A DNA stretch of 64,000 nt, from the NCBI RefSeq assembly GCF_026151345.1, contig NZ_JAMQPR010000001.1:1346231-1410230 (forward strand), written 5' to 3'. Source of the stretch: Leptospira paudalimensis (GTDB taxonomy: Bacteria > Spirochaetota > Leptospiria > Leptospirales > Leptospiraceae). Below, one piece after another: positions 8,440-16,183 of this stretch. A model generated the notes under the pieces. It searched no databases and was not told where the DNA came from. It saw nothing but the letters and a program-made list of their open reading frames with translations. A program made the translations under genes and the position numbers. Positions within the stretch are counted from its first letter, which is position 1, and each line of letters starts with the position of its first letter.

Positions 8440-9690
8440 ATGAAATTTAATTTTTCTGAATTTAAAATCTGTAAAAGATGCCTTTATACGACCTACCATC
8501 CGCTTGGTTTGGTTATCGATGAAAATGGAATTTGCTCTGGTTGTAAAATCCATGAAGAAAAAGACCAAATTGATTGGGAATTAAAGAAACAAAAATTAGA
8601 AACTTTAGTGCAAGACTATCGCAGTAAATCGGGAAAAAACTATGACTGCATTGTTCCTGTCACAGGCGCACATGATTCTCACTATATTTTACATTTAGTA
8701 AAAAACGTATTAAAACTAAATCCTTTATGTGTATCTTATAATAAGTATTATAATACGGAAATTGGGATTCGTAATTTAGCAAATCTAAGAATCAAATTTA
8801 ATGTAGATATCTTCATTCAGAATGTAAATCCTAATTCAGTTAAGAAGATTACTCGGCACACTCTTGCTCAATATGGTTCCATGTATTGGCACTGTTTGGC
8901 TGGCCAGACAGTTTTTCCTGTGCAGACATCGGTGAAATATAAAATTCCTCTTATTATTTGGGGGGCACACCAAGGTATGGAACAAGTTGGTATGTTTTCC
9001 CATGACCATGAAGTGGAGATGACACGAAGGTACAGGAAAGATCATGATTTGTTTGGTGTAGAAGCGGAAGACCTTTGTGATCATTCTGGAAGTTTGGCGG
9101 AAGAGGATGTCTGGCAATATTTATATCCGACTGACTTTGATTTGCATGTGACAGGAACAAGGGGAATTTATTTGGGAAATTTTTTCCGTTGGGACCCGTT
9201 GGCTCAACATGAAGAGATGATCAAATTATACAATTATAAATCAGCTAACTTAAGTCGAACACCCGATAAGTATGATTATATAGATTGTTTTAATTATTCA
9301 AATTTACACGACTGGATCAAGTTAAAAAAAACTGGGTATTCGAAAGTTACAGATCATGTAACTAGGGAAATACGGCACAAACGTATTACGAGAGAACAGG
9401 CAATTTCTGTTGTTAAACAATTTGAATTCAAAGAACCGATGTACCAAAAAGAATTTTTGGACTGGTTAAATTTGGATCTACGTTCCTTCCAGTTTATGAT
9501 TGAACAACACCAACATTCATATTTTTGGAAAGAAACAGAATATAGAAATTATGAATTTATGGGCCCTTCTAAATTCTTTGAAGTTAATAATGAAATGACA
9601 AATGAAGGCGATTGGCCAGCGACATCAAATGTTTACAAAAAGGAAAACAATCAGTACGTTACGATTGGAAAAGGTTATCCTGATTTATGA
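8440..9690 (+). CDS. Amidotransferase-like protein with degenerate PP-loop (module 1)
   Basis: A 416-residue relative of the WbpG/WbuX N-acetyl sugar amidotransferases. It keeps the two Cys pairs (CKRC and CSGC) and the family shape, including KKTGYSKVTDHVTREIRHKRI. The PP-loop position, normally S-G-G-K/V-D-S, reads T75 G76 A77 H78 D79 S80. The second glycine and the basic residue are lost, so ATP binding may be weak or altered. It follows hisF by 47 bp and may form a heteromeric partner for the intact enzyme at 5894, or modify a different substrate. It overlaps the next gene by ATGA. Confidence 0.8.
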   Translation: MKFNFSEFKICKRCLYTTYHPLGLVIDENGICSGCKIHEEKDQIDWELKKQKLETLVQDYRSKSGKNYDCIVPVTGAHDSHYILHLVKNVLKLNPLCVSYNKYYNTEIGIRNLANLRIKFNVDIFIQNVNPNSVKKITRHTLAQYGSMYWHCLAGQTVFPVQTSVKYKIPLIIWGAHQGMEQVGMFSHDHEVEMTRRYRKDHDLFGVEAEDLCDHSGSLAEEDVWQYLYPTDFDLHVTGTRGIYLGNFFRWDPLAQHEEMIKLYNYKSANLSRTPDKYDYIDCFNYSNLHDWIKLKKTGYSKVTDHVTREIRHKRITREQAISVVKQFEFKEPMYQKEFLDWLNLDLRSFQFMIEQHQHSYFWKETEYRNYEFMGPSKFFEVNNEMTNEGDWPATSNVYKKENNQYVTIGKGYPDL

Positions 9691-10943
9691 AACCAATTGC
9701 ATTAATTCATATTGATGCCCTAAGGCGTGAGTATTCTTCTGTATGGCTTCTTTCAAAGTATTTGGAAAAAAATGGTTTTAAAGTCATTCTGACTTCGAGA
9801 TCAAGTACCAATTATATTTTAAAACTTTTTACTCCTGACCTACTCATCCTTTCTCATCCCTTTACCTTACCGAATGAATCGTTAGAAAAACTTCGCAGAA
9901 AAGGAACCAAAATTGTCATCACAGAAGTAGAAGGTATCGTGAGAGTCGATCATGATATTTCGGCAACTTATCCAGAATATGTTCAATTTAAAAATTTTGA
10001 TATCGTTTATGTTTGGAACCAGTGGAGTAAGGATTGGTTAAAAAAGAATCGATCCATTGGTTCCTGTCAGATTGAAGTATTGGGATGTATAAGGAATGAT
10101 TTAATCAAATATATTGATTCATCTCGTAAGGAAAATCGAATTGGAATCATCGGTCGATATGAACTTATCAATTCATTCGATGGTCGTCATAATTTTGAAA
10201 ATCTCCGGTATATGGAACAACGTCATATTGAACGTTGGCATGTTGATTTGGATTCCTTTTTGATTGTGAGGGATTTAACAAAATATCTATTAACCAATGG
10301 TTATAAGGTATCATTTCGACCTCATCCAAATGAAAACGTAAAATCATATCAAATCCTAAAGGATTTTTTTGGCGATGGATTTGAAATCAATGAAGGGTTT
10401 GACTACTATGAATGGTTGGGAACCTTAGATAAGGTAGTTGGTACTGTGTCCTCAGCTTTTTTAGAACCTTATTTAGCGGGGATACCCACGATTTGTATTG
10501 ATTCTTTGTTTGATTATAAAGGGCCACCAAATTTAGAAGAATGGCGTAAATTAACGAGGGAAGGAAGTTACCTTCCAAAAAATACGAAGGAACTTTATTC
10601 TTTATGCCTAGACAGGGATTTAAGACCAAAATCATCTAAAAAATTGAACCAGTATCTTTTGGATTTATATTCGATTGATGATGCAAAGAAATCAAATGCA
10701 ACAGAATACGTTGTCAATCATATGCTAACGAATCTAGAAGGTGTAAACAAGAGTAGTGTATTTAAAATTTTCTATGTTAATACCATCAAAGTGATTTTGG
10801 AAATTCTTGTTTTGATACGATGTTTGCTCCAAAATTCTGGGGCTTGGTCTATGCAGAATCTTAGGCAGTATGATTATAATTCTTTGATTCATGGGCCTAG
10901 TAGGTTTATGAAATTCTATTACAGAAAAATATTTGGCAAATGA
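9687..10943 (+). CDS. GT-B-like surface carbohydrate biosynthesis protein
   Basis: A 418-residue soluble protein that I cannot place in a named family with certainty. It has a Rossmann-like start (IALIHIDALRREYSSVWLLSKYL) and a first-domain segment DLLILSHPF. The second domain contains SFRPHPNENV (about residue 210) and VVGTVSSAFLEPYLAGIPTICID. This is the GT-B pattern seen in capsule and LPS transferases related to CDP-glycerol and polysialyl transferases. The nucleotide-sugar donor could be the CMP-ulosonic acid made by the genes that follow. It overlaps the upstream gene by ATGA and the next gene begins 2 bp after its stop. Function is inferred. Confidence 0.65.
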   Translation: MKPIALIHIDALRREYSSVWLLSKYLEKNGFKVILTSRSSTNYILKLFTPDLLILSHPFTLPNESLEKLRRKGTKIVITEVEGIVRVDHDISATYPEYVQFKNFDIVYVWNQWSKDWLKKNRSIGSCQIEVLGCIRNDLIKYIDSSRKENRIGIIGRYELINSFDGRHNFENLRYMEQRHIERWHVDLDSFLIVRDLTKYLLTNGYKVSFRPHPNENVKSYQILKDFFGDGFEINEGFDYYEWLGTLDKVVGTVSSAFLEPYLAGIPTICIDSLFDYKGPPNLEEWRKLTREGSYLPKNTKELYSLCLDRDLRPKSSKKLNQYLLDLYSIDDAKKSNATEYVVNHMLTNLEGVNKSSVFKIFYVNTIKVILEILVLIRCLLQNSGAWSMQNLRQYDYNSLIHGPSRFMKFYYRKIFGK

Positions 10944-10944
10944 A

Positions 10945-13206
10945 ATGATCATAGATAAAAAGATTTCAAAATATATAGTTTTTTGTGAAGATTCGATTCG
11001 GAATTCATTAAAAAAAATCGAATCAAATAAAGCGAAAACTATATTCGCGGTAACTGAAGATAATCGTATTTTAGGTGTATTAACCGATGGTGATTTTCGA
11101 AGATGGATTCTGGATGATTCAATTCAAGATCATGATTTGAGTTTGCCCGTGGAATCAATCATCAATCGCAATTTTAAATACCTTCATGTGAATGAAAGTC
11201 CAGATCGAATCCGTCAATCATTAAGCCAAACAATTTCAATCCTTCCACTGATCGATGATCATTTTAAATTACAATCAGTTGCAAGAATTGGTTCAGAAGA
11301 AATAACAATTGGTAATTTTGTTTTAGATGAATCTAGTCCATCTTTCATCATTGCAGAAATTGGGAATAACCATAACGGTGATTTGGAACTTGCGAAAAAA
11401 CTCGTTGATTTGGCTAAAAAATCGGGAGCTGATTGTGCAAAATTCCAAATGAGGGATTTGTTATCACTTTATAATAACCAAGGAAATGTGAATGATGCTT
11501 CTGAAGACTTGGGTTCCCAATACACACTTGATTTATTAAATAAATTCCAATTATCGAACGAGGATCTTTTTAAACTATTCGATTATTGTAAAGAATTGGA
11601 AATCCTTCCACTTTGTACTCCTTGGGACGAAAAAAGTTTTATGGCCTTGGAAGAATATGGAATGGAGGCTTATAAGATAGCATCTGCAGATTTTACGAAT
11701 CACGAATTTATTAAATTAGTCGCAACTTCTGGTAAACCTTTAATTTGTTCGACTGGAATGACAAATGAATCGGAAATCTTGAATACAGTAAAAGTTTTAC
11801 AAGAAGTAGGAGCTCAGTACATTTTACTCCATTGTAATTCAACTTATCCTGCACCATTTAAAGATATCAACCTATCCTACTTAAAAAGACTAAAAGACAT
11901 TGGAAATTGCCTTGTAGGTTATTCTGGACATGAAAGGGGTTATCATATACCTCTAGCTTCCATTGCTTTAGGAGCAAAGGTAATCGAAAAACATTTCACT
12001 GTTGATAAAACAATGGAAGGGAATGATCATAAGGTTAGTTTACTTCCAGATGAATTCAAAGAGATGGTCATTGGAATTCGCCAAGTGGAAGATTCCCTTG
12101 GAGAGGCTCGAAATCGAATCATCACTCAAGGTGAATTGATGAACCGAGAAACTCTAGGCAAAAGTTTGGTTTGTAACCAAGATATCGTAATGGGGGAAGT
12201 CATTCTTTCTAATATGATTACCACTAGGAGTCCTGGGAAAGGACTTGCTCCTTATTTCAAAAAGGAACTCATCGGTAAGGTAGCAAAACGCAATTTTTCA
12301 AAGGGGGATTTTTTCTTTCCGTCTGACTTAAGCGAAACTGCTATCGAAATCAAAAATAACTATTCCTTCACTCGCCCTTGGGGTTTGCCAGTCAGGTTTC
12401 ACGATTTTAATGTTATGGTGAATTTATCCAGCATGAAACTCGTTGAATTCCATTTGAGTTATAAGGATTTAGATTTAAACATCAGTGATTTTTTGAGCGG
12501 AACTTATGATGTAGATTTTGTTGTTCACACTCCTGAGTTATTTGAAGGTGATCATTTGTTAGATCTCTGTTCGAATGATGAAAGTTATCGCCAACAGTCG
12601 ATAAAACACATGCAGCGAGTGATTGATGTAACCAAATCATTAAAAGTGTTTTTCCCAAAGATGAAATCAAATCCTCTCATTGTTACAAATGTTGGTGGTT
12701 TTTCAAATGATTATTTTTTGCCAAACTCCGATAAAGCAAAGTTATATGAGAATTATTTTCAATCTTTAAAAGAACTAAACTTGGATGGTGTAGAAATTAT
12801 ACCACAAACGATGCCACCATTTCCTTGGCACTTTGGGGGGCAAAGGTATCATAACCTTTTCATGTCGTTTGAGGACATCCAATATTATTGTGATAAGTAT
12901 AAAATTCGAGTTTGTTTGGATATCTCACATTCAAAATTAGCATGTAACCAATTTCATTGGTCTTTTACTGATTTTATTGAAAAGATTTCTCCTTACATTG
13001 CTCACATGCATGTTGTGGATGCTTCAGGTGTGGATGGAGAAGGTTTGCAAATTGGCGAAGGAGAAATTGATTTTTTTCAATTGGCTCGATTGCTCCGAGA
13101 ATCTTCACCAAAAGCATCTTTTATTCCTGAAATATGGCAAGGGCACAAAAACCAAGGTGAAGGTTTTTGGGTCGCGTTAAGTAGATTAGAAAAATTTAAT
13201 TTTTAA
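10945..13206 (+). CDS. neuB: CBS-NeuB-SAF-TIM barrel fusion: ulosonic acid synthase
   Basis: A 753-residue multidomain protein. Residues 1-120 look like a CBS pair (FAVTEDNRILGVLTDGDFRR), which often binds adenine nucleotides. Residues 130-395 are a NeuB-type synthase barrel: IAEIGNNHNGD near 137, the AKFQMRD motif, CSTGM and YSGHE. It would condense PEP with an amino-sugar or sugar aldose to form a nonulosonic acid. Residues 400-465 are the SAF/antifreeze-like domain (GKSLVCNQDIVMGEVI, ITTRSPGKGL). Residues 470-753 form a second TIM barrel resembling xylose-isomerase-like sugar isomerases/epimerases (CLDISHSK, HMHVVDASG). The start is ATG 10945; TTG 10933 would add 4 residues. Domain calls are by eye. 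Confidence 0.88.
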   Translation: MIIDKKISKYIVFCEDSIRNSLKKIESNKAKTIFAVTEDNRILGVLTDGDFRRWILDDSIQDHDLSLPVESIINRNFKYLHVNESPDRIRQSLSQTISILPLIDDHFKLQSVARIGSEEITIGNFVLDESSPSFIIAEIGNNHNGDLELAKKLVDLAKKSGADCAKFQMRDLLSLYNNQGNVNDASEDLGSQYTLDLLNKFQLSNEDLFKLFDYCKELEILPLCTPWDEKSFMALEEYGMEAYKIASADFTNHEFIKLVATSGKPLICSTGMTNESEILNTVKVLQEVGAQYILLHCNSTYPAPFKDINLSYLKRLKDIGNCLVGYSGHERGYHIPLASIALGAKVIEKHFTVDKTMEGNDHKVSLLPDEFKEMVIGIRQVEDSLGEARNRIITQGELMNRETLGKSLVCNQDIVMGEVILSNMITTRSPGKGLAPYFKKELIGKVAKRNFSKGDFFFPSDLSETAIEIKNNYSFTRPWGLPVRFHDFNVMVNLSSMKLVEFHLSYKDLDLNISDFLSGTYDVDFVVHTPELFEGDHLLDLCSNDESYRQQSIKHMQRVIDVTKSLKVFFPKMKSNPLIVTNVGGFSNDYFLPNSDKAKLYENYFQSLKELNLDGVEIIPQTMPPFPWHFGGQRYHNLFMSFEDIQYYCDKYKIRVCLDISHSKLACNQFHWSFTDFIEKISPYIAHMHVVDASGVDGEGLQIGEGEIDFFQLARLLRESSPKASFIPEIWQGHKNQGEGFWVALSRLEKFNF

Positions 13207-13219
13207 TATAAGGGTGAAT

Positions 13220-14404
13220 ATGGATTTCAAAGTTAAATGGTCTGGTAAATCAATTGATTATACGGAAGAGGAAATTAATGCAGTTGTGAATGTGATGAGA
13301 ACGGCAGATCCTCAAACACAAGGTAAGTATTTGAATGAATTTGAAAGTGCATTCTCAAAATACATTGGCGGACAACCATGTTTTGGTGTGACAAATGCTA
13401 CACATGCATTAGAACTAATTGCTGATTTAACGGGTGTAAAAAAGGGAGATGAAGTAATCATTCCTTCCCACACTTATTGTGCTTCTGCAATTCCTTTTGG
13501 AAGGACTGGGGCAAAATTAGTTTGGGCTGATGTCGATACAGATACTTTTTTAGTTTCCTTAGATAGTATTAAATCTTTGGTAAATGAAAGAACAAAAGTG
13601 ATCGTAGTGGTTCACCTTTATGGAATGATCATTCCTAATATCGAAGAAATAGTCAATTTTGCGAAATCAAAGAATATTCTCGTTGTGGAAGATTGTGCGC
13701 AGTCTTTAGGAGCAAAGTTGAATTCTAAAGTGTGTGGTACCTTTGGTGATTATGGTGCTTATAGTTTCCATGGTCAAAAGAATATTACGACACTCGGGGA
13801 AGGTGGAATCATCACTTTAAAAGATGAATCACAGGCCAAAAAAATTCCTGGAATACGCCATAATGGTCATGCACCTTTTTTAAATAAAATTGAATATTGG
13901 ATTCCCGCTATGTCAAATGTTGATTTGGACATTGAAGGGATTTGGCCTCATAATTTTAGTTTAACGGAAGCACAAGCGGCACTCGGAACGGTTTTACTTG
14001 GCCGACTCGATGCACTTACGAACAATCGAAGAGAAAGAGCAAAAAAATTCAGAGAAGCGTTTGTCAATTTTCCTGAATTAAAATTTCAAAAGATAACAAA
14101 TGAAAATTCCCATAGCCATCACTTACTTGTAGCGAAGTTCCAAGGAAAAGAATCGGGAAAGTCAAGAGATGCATTTTTGTCTTTACTAAGTAAAAAATAT
14201 AAAGTACAGGCGATCGTACAATATTATCCACTCAACCGATACGATTTGTTTAAAAAGATGGGTTTTGGAGAAGCAAACTGTCCGAATGCCGATTCTTTCT
14301 TTGATAATATGGTTTCCTTTCCTTTCCATATCACAATGTCTGATTCGGATTTTGATTATATGATTGATTCGATTCAAAAAGCATTAATCGAATTAAGAGG
14401 ATAA
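13220..14404 (+). CDS. DegT/DnrJ/EryC1 sugar aminotransferase
   Basis: A 394-residue PLP aminotransferase of the nucleotide-sugar family. The conserved segments are GVTNATHALELI, GDEVIIPSHTYCASA, VVEDCAQSLGA and SFHGQKNITTLGEGG, with K187 as the likely PLP lysine. It would transaminate a keto group on a sugar with glutamate. The start is ATG 13220, which has AAGG at a good distance; GTG 13214 is an alternative. It lies directly between the NeuB fusion and a CMP-sugar synthetase, with a KdnB-like dehydrogenase next, so its ketone or aldehyde substrate may come from that dehydrogenase. It could instead be a LegC-like enzyme. Confidence 0.9.
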   Translation: MDFKVKWSGKSIDYTEEEINAVVNVMRTADPQTQGKYLNEFESAFSKYIGGQPCFGVTNATHALELIADLTGVKKGDEVIIPSHTYCASAIPFGRTGAKLVWADVDTDTFLVSLDSIKSLVNERTKVIVVVHLYGMIIPNIEEIVNFAKSKNILVVEDCAQSLGAKLNSKVCGTFGDYGAYSFHGQKNITTLGEGGIITLKDESQAKKIPGIRHNGHAPFLNKIEYWIPAMSNVDLDIEGIWPHNFSLTEAQAALGTVLLGRLDALTNNRRERAKKFREAFVNFPELKFQKITNENSHSHHLLVAKFQGKESGKSRDAFLSLLSKKYKVQAIVQYYPLNRYDLFKKMGFGEANCPNADSFFDNMVSFPFHITMSDSDFDYMIDSIQKALIELRG

Positions 14405-14405
14405 A

Positions 14406-15032
14406 TTGAACCTAGCAATTATACCAGCAAGAGGTGGTAGTAAGGGTCTTCCTGGAAAAAACATTCGTTTGTTAAATGGAAAACCATTAATCGTTTGGTC
14501 CATTGAAGCTGCTAAAAAATCGAAACTTTTGGATCGAGTATTGGTATCTACTGACAGCGAAGAGATAGCAAAAGTCGCAGAAACAAATGGTTGTGAAGTC
14601 CTGATGCGTAGTCCAGAACTAGCATCTGATGAAGCGACAACTATTTCCGTGATTGAAGACATCTCGAAAAAAATACCGGAAGCGAAAAATTTTATCGTCT
14701 TACAACCAACATCTCCCTTTCGGAATAAAAACCTAATCGATGATTGTATTGCCGCTTATTTATCTGGTGATTATACAAATTTAGCGACTGGTTTTTGGTG
14801 TAAGTATAAAGAATTTGGTTCACATAACAATTTGAGACGGCAAGATTATAAAGGATTTTTCTACGATGATGGCAGTGTTTACATTTTGTCTAAAGCAATC
14901 GTATCGCAAGGAAAATGGTTTGGAGAAAAAATTTATCGTTTTGAGAATTCAAAAGAACTAAATTTTGAGATAGATGATGAAATAGATTTTAAAATCTTAG
15001 AAATGTTAATGAAAGAGTATAGCGAGGCATAA
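14406..15032 (+). CDS. neuA: CMP-sugar synthetase (acylneuraminate cytidylyltransferase family)
   Basis: A 208-residue cytidylyltransferase that activates a ulosonic acid with CTP. The N-terminal IIPARGGSKGLPGKNIRLL is the hallmark nucleotide-binding motif of NeuA/LegF/PseF proteins. LVSTDSEEIAKVAE and VLQPTSPFRNK follow in the standard order. It starts with TTG one base after the aminotransferase stop and ends in a TAATG overlap with the next gene, so translation is probably coupled. It most likely activates the product of the NeuB fusion. A second, KdsB-like cytidylyltransferase lies at 20048, so two different acids may be activated in this locus. Confidence 0.92.
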   Translation: MNLAIIPARGGSKGLPGKNIRLLNGKPLIVWSIEAAKKSKLLDRVLVSTDSEEIAKVAETNGCEVLMRSPELASDEATTISVIEDISKKIPEAKNFIVLQPTSPFRNKNLIDDCIAAYLSGDYTNLATGFWCKYKEFGSHNNLRRQDYKGFFYDDGSVYILSKAIVSQGKWFGEKIYRFENSKELNFEIDDEIDFKILEMLMKEYSEA

Positions 15033-16102
15033 TGTCAAATTTTAGAATATTTAAACAAGTTCCACGTTTGTTATTTGGTGAAAATAGCATTAATCGTTTA
15101 GCAGAATTAGTTCCTGCTAAAAAAGATCCAAAGGATTATTACGTCTTTATTATCGATGATGTACATAAAGATTCAAATATTGTATCGCGATTGAATCTTA
15201 CAAATGCAGATTTCGTTGAATATTTTCCAGCAAGTAAAAAAGAACCAGCTACTTACCAAGTAGATGAAATCAAAGAACGAATCCTGAAAGAAAAGGGGAA
15301 TCAAAAACCAGTCTCTATCATTGGAATTGGTGGTGGTAGTTCAATGGATGTTGCTAAAGCAATTTCTGTTGTATTATGCAACGAAGGTTCTTCTAGTTTG
15401 TACCAAGGTTGGGATTTAGTACCGAATCCTGGAATCCATAAAATCGGGATTCCAACAGTTGCAGGTTCCGGTGCGGAAGCAAGTCGAACTGCCGTACTCA
15501 TGGGGAAAGATCGTAAGTTTGGGATTAACAGTGATTTTAGTATGTTTGATGCGATTATTTTGGATAGTACTCTTATCAAAAATGTGCCAACTAACCAAAG
15601 ATTCCATTCTGGGATGGATTGTTATATCCATTGTGTAGAAAGTTTACAAGGAACGATGATCAATGAACTAGCAAGAGGCTATGCGAGTAAAGCTTTGGAT
15701 TTATGCGAACTAGTGTTTCTTGCTGATGGTGATGACGATATGTTGATGACCGCTTCCTATTTGGGTGGGGTATCGATCGTCAATTCTGAAGTAGGAGTGT
15801 GCCACGCTCTTTCGTACGGTTTGAGTTTAGAGCTTGGGTATCGACATGGATATGCCAATTGTATTGCCTTTGATGTTTTAGAAGAATACTACGGACCTTA
15901 CGTAGAAAAATTCAGACAGATGTTAAAAAAACATAATATTGTATTGCCAAAAGGAGTTACAAAATCATTGGATTCGGCTGCTTTAAATCGTATGGTAGAG
16001 ATGACCTTGAGAATGGAACGACCCCTTACGAATGCGTTAGGTGAAAACTGGAAACAGATTTTGACTCCAGATAAAATTTTACAACTCTACGCTAGAATGT
16101 AA
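15032..16102 (+). CDS. KdnB-like iron-containing alcohol dehydrogenase
   Basis: A 356-residue group III Fe/Zn alcohol dehydrogenase. The NAD-binding GIGGGSSMDVAKA motif is near residue 98. Metal-ligand segments are visible in GMDCYIHCVESLQGT, CHALSYGLSLELG and YRHGYANC. From memory it strongly resembles Shewanella KdnB, which oxidises C8 of Kdo so that KdnA can aminate it to 8-amino-Kdo; shared-looking stretches include QGWDLV and GAEASRTAVL. Here it sits beside a NeuB synthase, an aminotransferase and a CMP synthetase. The inference is that it oxidises the terminal alcohol of a ulosonic acid before amination. Kdo itself is possible. Confidence 0.88.
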   Translation: MSNFRIFKQVPRLLFGENSINRLAELVPAKKDPKDYYVFIIDDVHKDSNIVSRLNLTNADFVEYFPASKKEPATYQVDEIKERILKEKGNQKPVSIIGIGGGSSMDVAKAISVVLCNEGSSSLYQGWDLVPNPGIHKIGIPTVAGSGAEASRTAVLMGKDRKFGINSDFSMFDAIILDSTLIKNVPTNQRFHSGMDCYIHCVESLQGTMINELARGYASKALDLCELVFLADGDDDMLMTASYLGGVSIVNSEVGVCHALSYGLSLELGYRHGYANCIAFDVLEEYYGPYVEKFRQMLKKHNIVLPKGVTKSLDSAALNRMVEMTLRMERPLTNALGENWKQILTPDKILQLYARM

Positions 16103-16137
16103 TTTAGATGAACTTCTGCAAAGGTTAAATGTGGTTG

Positions 16138-16166
16138 AATCGATCTTTATAAGATCAATGTCGATT
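16138..16166. repeat. Short inverted repeat between kdnB-like gene and the next gene
   Basis: The 81-bp gap before the LIC12162-type gene contains a perfect 6-bp hairpin GATCTT-TAT-AAGATC (16142-16156), nested in AATCGA/TCGATT arms (16138-16143 and 16161-16166). No T-run follows, so it is not a standard intrinsic terminator. It might be a weak RNA structure or a protein site. Function is unknown. Confidence 0.35.
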
Positions 16167-16183
16167 GTTTTGGAAATTCTATA

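Noticed and set aside
8836..9160. Reverse-strand reading frames inside the amidotransferase-like gene
   Set aside because: Two overlapping frames with no recognisable protein, lying wholly inside a well-supported + strand gene; similar antisense frames elsewhere were dropped for the same reason.
13220..14404. Aminotransferase as a close KdnA orthologue
   Set aside because: The motifs are those of general DegT proteins, and its sequence does not resemble the KdnA I remember. Only the dehydrogenase looks KdnB-like.
16138..16166. Rho-independent terminator after the KdnB-like gene
   Set aside because: A hairpin is present, but no T-run follows it.
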